Source of the DNA: Thiomicrorhabdus sediminis
GTDB lineage: Bacteria; Pseudomonadota; Gammaproteobacteria; Thiomicrospirales; Thiomicrospiraceae
Length of the DNA stretch: 64,000 bases
Reading direction: 5' to 3'
NCBI RefSeq assembly: GCF_005885815.1
Contig: NZ_CP040602.1
Location: 883,630 to 947,629 of the forward strand
Position numbers and translations under genes: made by a program. Shown one piece after another: positions 38,243 to 46,800 of this stretch (position 1 is the first letter of the stretch; each line of letters opens with the position of its first letter). The notes under the pieces are model-generated. The model was not told where the DNA came from. It saw nothing but the letters and a program-made list of their open reading frames with translations, and ran no database searches.

Positions 38243-40069
38243 ATGCGTGGTTATGCACAGGAAATGCCAAAACAAAAGGTCAAAGTAACGGCTTTAAGTG
38301 AGCACTCCTATACTTGGCAACGTATTTTCAATTTGGTTAAGCGCCATAAACCGGCGTTAATCAAAGCGCATATTATTGCGCTTCTGGCAATGCTCGCCAC
38401 GGTGCCTTTACCGTTGCTATTGCCCATTCTGGTGGATGAGGTATTACTGAATCAACCCGGATTTATCGTTAATACCTTAAATAACTGGGTATCGCCTAGC
38501 TGGCACGGTCCTGTCTATTATATTGTTGCCATTACCATTGTAACCGTCGTACTGCGTTTTGCCGGACTGCTGTTTGGAGTCTGGCAGATGCAGCAGTTCA
38601 CCGTGATTGCCAAAGAGGTCACCTTTCAAATTCGCCGCGATCTATTGGCCAAGGTGCAACATGTTGCTATGGCGCAGTATGAAACCATGGGTAGCGGTAG
38701 TGTTTCAGCGACTATGGTGAACGATGTTAATACCATCGATACTTTTCTTGGTACAACCGTTAGCAAATTGTTGATTGCGCTGTTCAGTCTGGTTGGGGTG
38801 ACCGCGGTATTGCTTTGGCTTAACTGGCAGTTGGCGCTGTTTATTCTGTTTATGAACCCGCTGGTAATCTATTTCACCATGCGCATGGGGCGTAAGGTCA
38901 AAACGCTGAAAAAAGATGAAAACTCGGCTTTAGATATTTTTCAGCAATCCTTAACCGAGACGCTTGATGCGCTGCAGCAGGTGCGCGCCGCCAATCAGGA
39001 CAGATCGTTTTTCGATCGCATTCGCGGCAATGCGTTGGACATTAAAAAGACCTCGGAGGCCTTTACCTGGAAAAGTGATGCGGCCAGTCGTTTCTCGTTT
39101 ATGATTTTTTTGGTCGGTTTCGATATTTTCCGCGGTGCCAGTATGCTGATGGTGGTGTTTTCCGATCTGTCCATCGGGCAGATGATGGCGGTATTCGGTT
39201 ATCTTTGGTTTATGATGGGGCCGGTTCAGGAGGTCTTGGCGATTCAGTACGGTTACAGTGCCGCGAGCGGCGCTTTGCAACGTATCAACGAGGTATTGGA
39301 TTTACAACAAGAGCCGCGTTATCAAGAAAAGCATAATCCGTTTATCGGTGCTGACCCGGTATCGGTTTCCGTCAAAGATTTGTGTTTTAAATATCCGGGT
39401 AAAAACGATACCGTCTTGCAAAACCTCAACTTTACCATTGCACCGGGGGAGAAGTTGGCACTGGTGGGTGCCAGCGGCGGCGGCAAAACCACGCTGGTGC
39501 AATTGCTGCTCGGGTTTTATGAAGCCAGTAGTGGACAGGTGCTCTATGACAATGTGCCGATAGAGCAGATAGGTCAATCCGTAGTTCGCGAACATGTCGC
39601 CACCGTACTGCAGCATCCGGCACTGTTCAACCAAACCATCCGTTTTAATCTGACGCTTGGCCAGGAGATTGATGATGACAAGCTCTGGCAGGCATTAGAA
39701 CTGGCTCAGCTGGCGGATAAGATTAAAGAGTTGGATAAGCAGCTCGATGCAGTTGTCGGGCGCAGTGGTATCAAGCTTTCCGGTGGTCAGCGTCAACGTC
39801 TGGCAATTGCGCGCATGATTCTACAAGATCCGAAAGTGGTGATTATGGATGAGGCCACCTCGGCATTGGATATGGAAACCGAACGCCAGTTGTATCAAGA
39901 TCTGGCACCGTTTTTAGAAAACCGTACCACCTTGATTGTCGCGCATCGTTTAAGCTCGATTCGTCAGGCCGATCGCATTATGGTATTTGAAGACGGTCAT
40001 ATTATCGAATCCGGCAGTCATGATGAGTTAATACAGCAGGAGGGGACTTATCACAAGCTGTATCGCTAA
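38243..40069 (+). CDS. ABC exporter, fused permease and ATPase (MsbA-like)
   Basis: A 608-residue half-transporter: an ABC type I exporter transmembrane domain (~25-330, six spans) and a nucleotide-binding domain (~365-600). Walker A is VGASGGGKTT, the signature LSGGQRQRLAIARM, Walker B VVIMDEATSALD, and the H-loop histidine is in VAHRLSS. It should form a homodimer that exports a lipid, drug or peptide. There is no peptidase domain or adjacent membrane-fusion gene. MsbA is possible, but a kdtK/lpxK neighbour that would support it is absent, so the substrate is left open. It is 11 bp after the TatD gene and ends the operon. Confidence 0.9.
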   Translation: MRGYAQEMPKQKVKVTALSEHSYTWQRIFNLVKRHKPALIKAHIIALLAMLATVPLPLLLPILVDEVLLNQPGFIVNTLNNWVSPSWHGPVYYIVAITIVTVVLRFAGLLFGVWQMQQFTVIAKEVTFQIRRDLLAKVQHVAMAQYETMGSGSVSATMVNDVNTIDTFLGTTVSKLLIALFSLVGVTAVLLWLNWQLALFILFMNPLVIYFTMRMGRKVKTLKKDENSALDIFQQSLTETLDALQQVRAANQDRSFFDRIRGNALDIKKTSEAFTWKSDAASRFSFMIFLVGFDIFRGASMLMVVFSDLSIGQMMAVFGYLWFMMGPVQEVLAIQYGYSAASGALQRINEVLDLQQEPRYQEKHNPFIGADPVSVSVKDLCFKYPGKNDTVLQNLNFTIAPGEKLALVGASGGGKTTLVQLLLGFYEASSGQVLYDNVPIEQIGQSVVREHVATVLQHPALFNQTIRFNLTLGQEIDDDKLWQALELAQLADKIKELDKQLDAVVGRSGIKLSGGQRQRLAIARMILQDPKVVIMDEATSALDMETERQLYQDLAPFLENRTTLIVAHRLSSIRQADRIMVFEDGHIIESGSHDELIQQEGTYHKLYR

Positions 40070-40101
40070 CAGCGTGGTGAGAAATGGCAGGCAATAAAAA
40101 A

Positions 40102-40131
40102 GCCGGAGAGAATTATCATTCCGGCCTTTTT
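40102..40131. terminator. bidirectional terminator between the ABC exporter gene and folD
   Basis: GCCGGA (40102-40107) pairs with TCCGGC (40120-40125), with A-rich sequence left and T run right, serving both convergent genes. Confidence 0.85.
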
Positions 40132-40151
40132 GTTTGCAGCGGAATTTTCAA

Positions 40152-41015
40152 TTATTTCAGCTTGCAATCCAACTGATAGGCCACCTTCATGGTGTTTTCC
40201 AATAAGGTCGCGATAGTCATCGGACCAACGCCGCCCGGAACCGGTGTGATCCAGCTGGCTTTTTCTTTGGCTACATCATATTCAACGTCACCACAAAGCT
40301 TGCCATCGTCCATACGGTTGATACCGACATCAATGACAATTGCGCCGTCTTTAATCCAGTCACCTTTGACCATGTTCGGAATCCCGACACCGACCACGAC
40401 TAAGTCCGCGCGGCCAACCTGTTCCGCCAAATCTTTGGTCGCACTGTGACAAATCGTTACGGTAGCGCGTTCATTTAACAGTTCCAACATCATCGGTACA
40501 CCAACGATATTCGACGCGCCGACCACAACCGCATTCAAACCACGCAATGGAATCCCTGTTTTTGCCAACATGGTCATAACACCGTGTGGCGTGCAAGGCA
40601 TTAGTTGCGGCATACGTGTCGCCAAACGACCGACATTGTATGGGTGGAAGCCATCGACATCTTTGCAAGGGTGAATACGTTCGATGATTTCTTCCGGGTT
40701 GATATGGTCCGGAACCGGTAACTGCACAATAATACCGTGTACATCATCATCCGCATTTAGCTTATCGATTAATGCCAACACTTCCTCTTGTGAAGTCGAA
40801 GCCGGTAAGACTTCAGAGACATCTTTAAAACCGGCTTTTTCACAAGCCAGTTTTTTATTGCGCACATAAACTTGAGAAGCCGGGTCTTCACCAACCATAA
40901 TCACCGCAAGGCCAGGGCGCTTATTTCCCTGGGCAACTTGACGTTCCACTTCGTCTTTAATTGAGTTGCGTAACTCTTCTGCAATCGCTTTACCGTCAAG
41001 AATTTTTGCGGTCAT
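40152..41015 (-). CDS. folD: methylenetetrahydrofolate dehydrogenase/cyclohydrolase
   Basis: A 287-residue bifunctional enzyme interconverting 5,10-methylene-, methenyl- and 10-formyl-tetrahydrofolate with NADP. The catalytic lysine lies in [25 protein letters not shown] fits the cyclohydrolase loop, and [17 protein letters not shown] is the NADP-binding segment. [18 protein letters not shown] closes it. One-carbon units it handles link to gcvP at the start of the window. It is monocistronic, divergent from the tRNA operon. Confidence 0.97.
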   Translation of the reverse strand: MTAKILDGKAIAEELRNSIKDEVERQVAQGNKRPGLAVIMVGEDPASQVYVRNKKLACEKAGFKDVSEVLPASTSQEEVLALIDKLNADDDVHGIIVQLPVPDHINPEEIIERIHPCKDVDGFHPYNVGRLATRMPQLMPCTPHGVMTMLAKTGIPLRGLNAVVVGASNIVGVPMMLELLNERATVTICHSATKDLAEQVGRADLVVVGVGIPNMVKGDWIKDGAIVIDVGINRMDDGKLCGDVEYDVAKEKASWITPVPGGVGPMTIATLLENTMKVAYQLDCKLK

Positions 41016-41193
41016 CGCTGGCTCCTTAAAATCATTTAGCTGAATATGAGAAAAATAATGTCGATTATTTTAACCGATTTCTTAAATTTCAGAAAAAAAA
41101 GCCATTATTTAAAAGGTTTTTTTATAGAGTCGAAAATGCCGGCAAAATCGCAATCTATATTGAATCAAATAATGAATCAAATACTTAGCAAAA

Positions 41194-41209
41194 GCCCGCT
41201 GGAGCGGGC
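41194..41209. repeat. GC-rich hairpin upstream of the tRNA operon
   Basis: GCCCGC and GCGGGC form a 6-bp stem with loop TGGA, preceded on the plus strand by AAAA. It lies in the 279-bp gap between folD and the tRNAs. On the minus strand it is followed by TTTTGC, so it may be a weak leftward terminator. Confidence 0.5.
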
Positions 41210-41252
41210 GTAAAATATATGCGAAAAAAACCATTTTTTTTATAAATAGCAG

Positions 41253-41281
41253 TTGACAGTTTTCGGGGGCGTCTATACAAT
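41253..41281 (+). promoter_or_regulatory. sigma-70 promoter of the tRNA operon
   Basis: A perfect TTGACA (41253-41258), 17-bp spacer and TACAAT (41276-41281). ACGCCCC follows as a GC-rich discriminator, like that of tRNA-Ser at 4.98 kb. The first tRNA starts 14 bases after the -10. Confidence 0.88.
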
Positions 41282-41294
41282 ACGCCCCATCTTA

Positions 41295-41371
41295 CGGAGT
41301 GTAGCGCAGCTTGGTAGCGCACCTGTTTTGGGTACAGGTGGTCGGGGGTTCAAATCCCTCCACTCCGACCA
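41295..41371 (+). tRNA. tRNA-Pro (anticodon UGG), copy 1
   Basis: Acceptor stem CGGAGTG/CACTCCG with A73 and encoded CCA; anticodon TGG at 41329-41331. Identical over all 77 nt to the copy at 41666. Confidence 0.97.
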
Positions 41372-41435
41372 TATTCTGATTATGGTGAAGACAAATCTGT
41401 TGTTTTCACCATAATGAGTCAAAAGGTTCGATAGA

Positions 41436-41512
41436 GCGCCCATAGCACAACTGGATAGTGCATCGCCCTTCTAAGGCGAGGGTTTCAGGTTCGAATCCTG
41501 ATGGGCGTGCCA
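41436..41512 (+). tRNA. tRNA-Arg (anticodon UCU)
   Basis: Acceptor stem GCGCCCA/TGGGCGT with G73 and encoded CCA; anticodon loop CTTCTAA gives TCT, reading AGA/AGG. The first acceptor pair is G-U. Confidence 0.96.
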
Positions 41513-41541
41513 TTTTTGGTTCGTTTATCAATATCTACCAT

Positions 41542-41618
41542 GGCGGATGTAGCTCAGTTGGTAGAGCCCAGGATTGTGATTCCTGTTGTCGCGGGTTCGA
41601 TCCCCGTCATTCGCCCCA
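41542..41618 (+). tRNA. tRNA-His (anticodon GUG)
   Basis: Anticodon GTG in loop TTGTGAT. The extra 5' G (position -1) opposite C73 is encoded at 41542, the identity element of histidine tRNA. CCA is encoded. Confidence 0.97.
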
Positions 41619-41665
41619 TTTTCTTTATGTTTTTATCTCAATTCTTAGATAAGGGCATTTCTGTT

Positions 41666-41742
41666 CGGAGTGTAGCGCAGCTTGGTAGCGCACCTGTTTT
41701 GGGTACAGGTGGTCGGGGGTTCAAATCCCTCCACTCCGACCA
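41666..41742 (+). tRNA. tRNA-Pro (anticodon UGG), copy 2
   Basis: A perfect duplicate of the tRNA at 41295, with CCA encoded and unrelated flanks. It is the last tRNA of the operon. Confidence 0.97.
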
Positions 41743-42087
41743 TTATCCTCATATTTATTATTCTTCAATATCTTTTTGCTTAATCCTGGTTCGACGATCT
41801 GTTTCTATAACTTTATTTTGAAGTTCTTTTCATTGATGTCTGAGGTTCAATTTAATCAAGTGACAATGCTTGTTTGATGGCTTTCAGGATATAGACCTCT
41901 ATCATTCGTTCCATTTGCTTTATACTGTCTTTATAAGAGCTCTCCTCTTATAGGTTTATTTTTATTAAAGCCACTCTACAAATATTTGCTAAATTTATTA
42001 CGCCATCATTCAAGCTATTCCAATGATTATCGGTGAGCTTAACCCGAATAAATTTATTGGAATCTTATTTTAATTTAAGGTGAATCA
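41743..42087. other. gene-free region after the tRNA operon
   Basis: No gene is seen. The one clear structure is an 8-bp inverted repeat, TATAAGAG (41932-41939) and CTCTTATA (41945-41952), with a 5-nt loop and a T-rich downstream sequence. It may end the tRNA transcript or be an operator for the Hpt gene. An AAGGTGA ribosome binding site precedes 42088. Confidence 0.4.
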
Positions 42088-42420
42088 ATGATCGATTTTG
42101 AAAAGTTTGAAGCGCAATTCGGTATGAATAAAGACGATTTTTTGATGTTTTTGGATGAGTTTGAACAAAGATTGACAGATGATCTGCCCGAACTTGAATC
42201 TTTATTGGCTCAGCTTGATTTTCCCAAAGTGTCTGCTGCGGCACATAAGCTAAAAACCCCAGCGGCAACCTTAGGTTTAACTAACTTGAACAGCTTGTTT
42301 TTAGCCATGGAGACAAATGCGAAGTCTGAGCCGGATATTGATTTTCTAAAAGAAAATATGAAAAAAATAGAAGAGGAATCCGCCTTGTTCCGTAAGGAGT
42401 TGAATGATTTCAAAAGCTAA
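42088..42420 (+). CDS. stand-alone histidine phosphotransfer (Hpt) protein
   Basis: A 110-residue four-helix Hpt domain. His53 in AHKLKTPAATLGL is the phosphorylatable residue. Such proteins shuttle phosphate from the receiver of a hybrid kinase to a terminal response regulator. It is alone on the plus strand, with a REC/HD-GYP gene convergent and a large signalling island beyond. It is a good candidate link between the hybrid kinases of this window, including those at 11.9 and 46.8 kb, and the receivers here. No enzymatic activity is expected. Confidence 0.87.
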   Translation: MIDFEKFEAQFGMNKDDFLMFLDEFEQRLTDDLPELESLLAQLDFPKVSAAAHKLKTPAATLGLTNLNSLFLAMETNAKSEPDIDFLKENMKKIEEESALFRKELNDFKS

Positions 42421-42502
42421 GCGGGTGTTGCTGAGCCAAATCATATCTTGACACTGTGACAATCGCTAAATGGATTTTAGTTTGATCGATCTGCGCGTTG
42501 TA

Positions 42503-43555
42503 TTATGCAAATTGATTTTTGATCTTTATTATTTCTTCTAACTCAGATTCAAACACCGATACCACTTTGGGATCGAAATGTTTTCCACTCAGATCCTTTA
42601 TTAGTTCAATAGCGGCCTCAACCGTCCATTTTTGCATATAAGGTCTAGACGAAGTTAAAGAATCAAATACATCGGCAACGGCAACGATGCGACCTACCAT
42701 GGGGATTTCATCACCAGCAAGCCCGTTTGGGTATCCCGAACCATCCCATTTTTCATGATGCGTCAAGGCGATCTCTTTGGCCATTGTCATCAAGTCACTG
42801 TCATTACCATCCAGTATTTGAGCACCTAATAAAGTGTGTTGCTTCATCACTTCCCACTCTTGAGCGTCAAGTTTCCCGGGTTTGCTTAGAATGCTATCGG
42901 GAATATTGATTTTCCCTATATCATGCATTGAGCTAGCATTTAAAATCAATTCACATTGATAGTCATCAAACCCCAGATTTTTAGCAAGGAGGGCGGAAAT
43001 ATTGCTTATACGAAGAATGTGGTTACCGTTTTCCTTTTCGTTGAACTCCGCCGCCCAACCTACACGTTGGATAATCTGCAAGCGTTCTTCATGTAGCTGT
43101 CGGGTGCGTTGCAGTACCATTTTTTCGAGATCTACTTTTTGCATGTACAGCGATTTATGAGCGAGTTGTATTTCAATTAGATTTTTCACTCGCACCAGTA
43201 GTTCATCGACTTTAAATGGCTTGGTAACGAAATCTCGAGCTCCAGCTTCTAGGGCTTTGACTAAAAACTGTTCGGTGTTTTGTGCGGTCAAAATCACAAT
43301 AGGAGGAAGTAAAGGGTCATTCAATGCCTTTAGTTGTGCCATTACTTGATAGCCATCGCAATGTGGCATATTAAGGTCAAGTAAAATCAGGTCTGGGCGG
43401 TTGGTTTGATAGATGGCAGATACATTTCTGGGGTCGGTTTCTGTCAGTATCGATGTATAGCCGTTGTTGCTTAATATACGCTCCAGTAGTTTTAAATTGA
43501 TTGGTTCATCATCTACTGCAAGAATTACCGCATTTTTAAACTCAGTGTCATTCAT
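42503..43555 (-). CDS. response regulator with HD-GYP c-di-GMP phosphodiesterase domain (copy A)
   Basis: A 350-residue protein: receiver (~8-125, Asp60 in LLDLNMPHCDGY, TKPF lysine), a coiled-coil linker (~135-165), and an HD-GYP domain (~165-340). The metal motif HDIGK (His211-Asp212), HHEKWDGSGYPNG (GYP at 274-276) and VADVFDSLTSSRPY are intact. It should hydrolyse c-di-GMP to pGpG and GMP when the receiver is phosphorylated. It is closely related to the protein at 50647. It is convergent with the Hpt gene and divergent from the chemoreceptor gene. Confidence 0.93.
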   Translation of the reverse strand: MNDTEFKNAVILAVDDEPINLKLLERILSNNGYTSILTETDPRNVSAIYQTNRPDLILLDLNMPHCDGYQVMAQLKALNDPLLPPIVILTAQNTEQFLVKALEAGARDFVTKPFKVDELLVRVKNLIEIQLAHKSLYMQKVDLEKMVLQRTRQLHEERLQIIQRVGWAAEFNEKENGNHILRISNISALLAKNLGFDDYQCELILNASSMHDIGKINIPDSILSKPGKLDAQEWEVMKQHTLLGAQILDGNDSDLMTMAKEIALTHHEKWDGSGYPNGLAGDEIPMVGRIVAVADVFDSLTSSRPYMQKWTVEAAIELIKDLSGKHFDPKVVSVFESELEEIIKIKNQFA

Positions 43556-44013
43556 TGAATTTTCCGATTGTTTTCTGTTTGTGATGCTTTGCTTGAAAAC
43601 ATTAAATCACATTCACGATAAATAATCTTAACAGTGATTTAGCACCATTAGATGTATATGAATGGAACCTTACTTGAAAAATGATGATCCGTTCAGCACA
43701 AATTCTAGCGTGTATAAGTGGGCAGGTTTTATTTGTCGCTTTTATTGAATACTGAGTGAATCGGTCATGTCTAAGTGTTTCTAGCTCGGCATTTGGCCTC
43801 TATAAAGTCAATTTGAGATCTGCGCTACAAAAAAATGTGGCACGCTTATTTCTTTCTGATATATTGAGTTAAAAAATAATTCGGGAAAAATGATTAAAAG
43901 TCAGTGGTTAACTGGTTGTTATTCCAGTTTATTTAGTACTTTTGCCTATTTTTACCTGCCTGTATGGTTTTTATTGTCAGCTTTAAACCATGCGCTTTTA
44001 GAGGAGAGGTTTA
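43556..44013. other. 458-bp divergent region between HD-GYP copy A and the chemoreceptor gene
   Basis: No gene is seen. It should hold promoters for both neighbours. AACTGG and CCAGTT (43910-43929) form a small hairpin. No convincing sigma-28 box was found; a TAAAGTCA with 11-bp spacing to GCGCTACA at about 43.8 kb matches poorly at the -10. GAGGAGAGG precedes the chemoreceptor ATG. Confidence 0.4.
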
Positions 44014-46191
44014 ATGAGTTCTGCCAAGGAATATATCCTGCCTGATGATTTGGTAATACTTTCAACATCTGATTTACAAGGCAATATTATCGACTACAAC
44101 GCCGGCTTTCGCGAAGCCTCGGGGTACACAGATAAAGAAATTGCCGGTAAGCCACATAATATCCTCAGGCATGAAGATATGCCTAAAGAAGCTTTTCAAG
44201 ATTTTTGGAATACCATACAGGCCGGCATGCCTTGGCGAGGACTGGTCAAAAATAAGCGCAAAAACGGTGATTATTACTGGGTAATGGCTAATGCTACCCC
44301 AATTATTGAAAACAAAAAAATCACCGGTTATCTTTCTGTTCGTTATCCTGCAACCGATGCTGAAAAACAATTCGCTACCAAGCTTTATGCGAATATCAAG
44401 GCAGGTAAAGCCTCATTTCCTTGGACTCAAAAAGAGTCTAAAATCAAAAAAATTGCAGCACCTCTAACAGGGGCTGTTGTTGCCGGTCTGGCTGCCTTTG
44501 GGTTGTTCATGAACACCCCTATGGACTCCGCAGCGACTGGCTTTTTTGTACTTAGCATTTTAACGATGCTATTTACCTTGGTGACCTTGTCTAAAACGAA
44601 TTCAATCAATGAAAATCTGTTGAAAGGCATTGAAAATATCGCCAACGGCAAACTTCAGCAAATTGTTGAAGATAAATCTGAGCTTGGTTTTATGTTGAAT
44701 ATGATCAGAACCAGGGTGGCTGAGGCTGAAGCCAAAAACTATGACGCGGCAAAAGAGTCCGCCATTCTAACCACAGCGATGAGTAGCGCCAGTACTAACC
44801 TGATGGTTGCGGACGCAGACTTTAATATCACCAGTATCAACCAATCGTTAGCGGAAATGTTTAAACGCAATGAGCAGCGTATCCAGCAGGCGTTACCTGA
44901 TTTCGATGCAAATGCCGTTGTCGGTTCCAATATGGATGTTTTCCATAAGGACCCGGCGCACCAAAGAAAGATGGTTGCTGCATTACGTGAGCCATGGAAT
45001 GGCGATCTGTTCGTTTCGGACTTGATTCTTGAATTGACCGTGGTGCCGATCGTTCACAATAACAAAAATGACGGCTATGTGGTCGAATGGTTGGATAAGA
45101 CGGATGAAATCAACAATATCAAAGATATCACTCGAGTGCTGCATCATATTGAGGAAGGCGATTTCAACTACCGTGTTGATGTACAGCCTGGCGATTTAGA
45201 GGAGTTGGGTAACGCCATCAATAGCACTATGACCACATTGGGCGGTGTCATGACGGCAATGAGCGATGTGATGTCCGCCCAAGCATCCGGGGATCTTACC
45301 CAAGAGCTGCCTAAGGGGGTTTTCAAAGGACAGGTGCATAACCTAAAAAATGCGATGAACTTTTCATCCAATAAAATGAAAGAAGTTGTAGGTATGACCG
45401 TTAATGTCTCCAATCAAGTCAATACTACAGCGATTGAAGTTGCTCAAGGTTCAAGTGATTTGAGTCGTCGAGTTCAGCAACAGGCCGCTGCTTTAGAAGA
45501 GACCTCTGCCACAATGGAGGAAATCAACTCTCAAGTACAAAGCAGTAGTGCTAATGCGCAAGAAGCGCATAAACTCTCCAGTGATGTTCAGAGCAAGGCT
45601 GAAAGTGGTGTAACTGTGATGCAAAGAACGATTGAAGCCATGAACGCAATAGATGAATCAAGCAATAAAATCTCCGAGATTGTGACTTTAATCGACAGTA
45701 TCGCTTTTCAGACTAATTTGTTGGCATTGAACGCGGCGGTTGAAGCGGCGAGGGCTGGAGAGCACGGTAGAGGTTTTGCCGTGGTCGCTGGTGAAGTACG
45801 AAGCCTGGCGCAAAAATCGGCCGATGCCGCTAAAGACATCAAGGTGTTGATTGAAGAAACTGTGCAGCGAGTTTCTCAAGGTTCTTCATTGGCTAGCCAA
45901 TCCGGTGATATGCTGGATGAAATTAACCAGGCAATCTTGTCTGTCACAAATATGGTTTCTCAGATTGCCGCAGCTTCAAAAGAACAGGCAGAAGGGGTTG
46001 ATCAGGTAAACAAAGCGATTACGCAAATTGATGATGTGACCCAACAAAATGCCGCTTTGGTAGAGCAGACCAACGCTTCTGCAGAAGACTTGAAAAATCA
46101 GGCCGAGATTTTGCAAGAAGAAATGTCTTATTTCAAACTGGGAGAGACGAAGACGCTTGATGAGAAAAAGTATTCTTTAAAGAAAAAGTAA
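44014..46191 (+). CDS. PAS-containing methyl-accepting chemotaxis protein (Aer-like)
   Basis: A 725-residue receptor without a periplasmic domain. The N-terminal PAS (~10-125) resembles Aer ([20 protein letters not shown]), which suggests redox or energy sensing through a bound cofactor. Two spans (about 149-168 and 175-194) form a membrane hairpin. A second PAS-like segment (~250-360) and HAMP-like repeats follow, with [14 protein letters not shown]. The MCP signalling domain (~450-700) has the conserved hairpin [20 protein letters not shown]. There is no CheR-binding pentapeptide at the C-terminus. The two-PAS layout is longer than Aer (506 residues). It neighbours receivers and kinases, so its input may feed a dedicated pathway. 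Confidence 0.92.
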   Translation: MSSAKEYILPDDLVILSTSDLQGNIIDYNAGFREASGYTDKEIAGKPHNILRHEDMPKEAFQDFWNTIQAGMPWRGLVKNKRKNGDYYWVMANATPIIENKKITGYLSVRYPATDAEKQFATKLYANIKAGKASFPWTQKESKIKKIAAPLTGAVVAGLAAFGLFMNTPMDSAATGFFVLSILTMLFTLVTLSKTNSINENLLKGIENIANGKLQQIVEDKSELGFMLNMIRTRVAEAEAKNYDAAKESAILTTAMSSASTNLMVADADFNITSINQSLAEMFKRNEQRIQQALPDFDANAVVGSNMDVFHKDPAHQRKMVAALREPWNGDLFVSDLILELTVVPIVHNNKNDGYVVEWLDKTDEINNIKDITRVLHHIEEGDFNYRVDVQPGDLEELGNAINSTMTTLGGVMTAMSDVMSAQASGDLTQELPKGVFKGQVHNLKNAMNFSSNKMKEVVGMTVNVSNQVNTTAIEVAQGSSDLSRRVQQQAAALEETSATMEEINSQVQSSSANAQEAHKLSSDVQSKAESGVTVMQRTIEAMNAIDESSNKISEIVTLIDSIAFQTNLLALNAAVEAARAGEHGRGFAVVAGEVRSLAQKSADAAKDIKVLIEETVQRVSQGSSLASQSGDMLDEINQAILSVTNMVSQIAAASKEQAEGVDQVNKAITQIDDVTQQNAALVEQTNASAEDLKNQAEILQEEMSYFKLGETKTLDEKKYSLKKK

Positions 46192-46226
46192 TGTTCTGAT
46201 TACTTGTTCTGTTGATTGGAAAGGTT

Positions 46227-46589
46227 ATGCAAAATTTAAACATCCTTCTGTTTGAAGATGACGAGCTTTTACAACGCCTTCAGGTGAAGCTATTCGATTC
46301 AATGGGACATAGCACGACAGGGGTTGAAGATTGTCAAAAGGGTTTGGAGGTGTTAAAAAAACAGACCTTCGACATTATTTTCATGGATATTAATATGCCA
46401 GGCATCAACGGCATCGAATGTACGCGGAAAATTCAGGCTTTGGGAATTGACACACCGATTGTTGCTTTAAGCGGGCATGACAGGGAGAGTACTCAGGAAG
46501 AGTGTTTTGCAGCCGGAATGTGTGCTTTCCTAGAAAAGCCGACCAATAAAGTAAATTTTAATGCCTTGATTTCTGAGTTGCTGGGGTAG
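46227..46589 (+). CDS. single-domain response regulator (CheY-like), A
   Basis: A 120-residue lone receiver. The acidic pocket is FEDDE at the N-terminus, phospho-acceptor Asp54 lies in IFMDINMPGING, and the conserved lysine is in LEKPTNK. The ATG at 46227 follows GGAAAGG; a TTG at 46212 is an alternative. No output domain is attached, so it acts by binding a partner or as a phosphate sink, downstream of the adjacent chemoreceptor or kinases. The DINMPGINGIE pattern resembles receivers from hybrid kinases more than CheY. Confidence 0.9.
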   Translation: MQNLNILLFEDDELLQRLQVKLFDSMGHSTTGVEDCQKGLEVLKKQTFDIIFMDINMPGINGIECTRKIQALGIDTPIVALSGHDRESTQEECFAAGMCAFLEKPTNKVNFNALISELLG

Positions 46590-46618
46590 ATTTTATAAAA
46601 CTTCATTTTAAACAGTAT

Positions 46619-46641
46619 AAGCCGTGTTTAACGGTTTTTTT
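46619..46641 (+). terminator. short intrinsic terminator after the lone receiver
   Basis: AAGCCGT and ACGGTTT pair (one G-U) around GTTTA and lead into a T run. Confidence 0.6.
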
Positions 46642-46800
46642 ACATGCTTTTTATCAAATTATCCAACGGATATTAGTGCACTCTGTTTATAGGGGGCCTA
46701 CCTAATCATAACCTTGTCTTTTAAGGTAAAATACACGCTACAGTGATGCACGTTTTTTTCATATTGATGTCTCACTACTTTAAAAACATAAAGTATTTAT

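Noticed and set aside
41436-41742. tRNA operon as the attachment site of an integrated element
   Set aside because: No integrase, no partial tRNA copy at a far junction within the window, and no phage or plasmid genes. It remains an open idea only.
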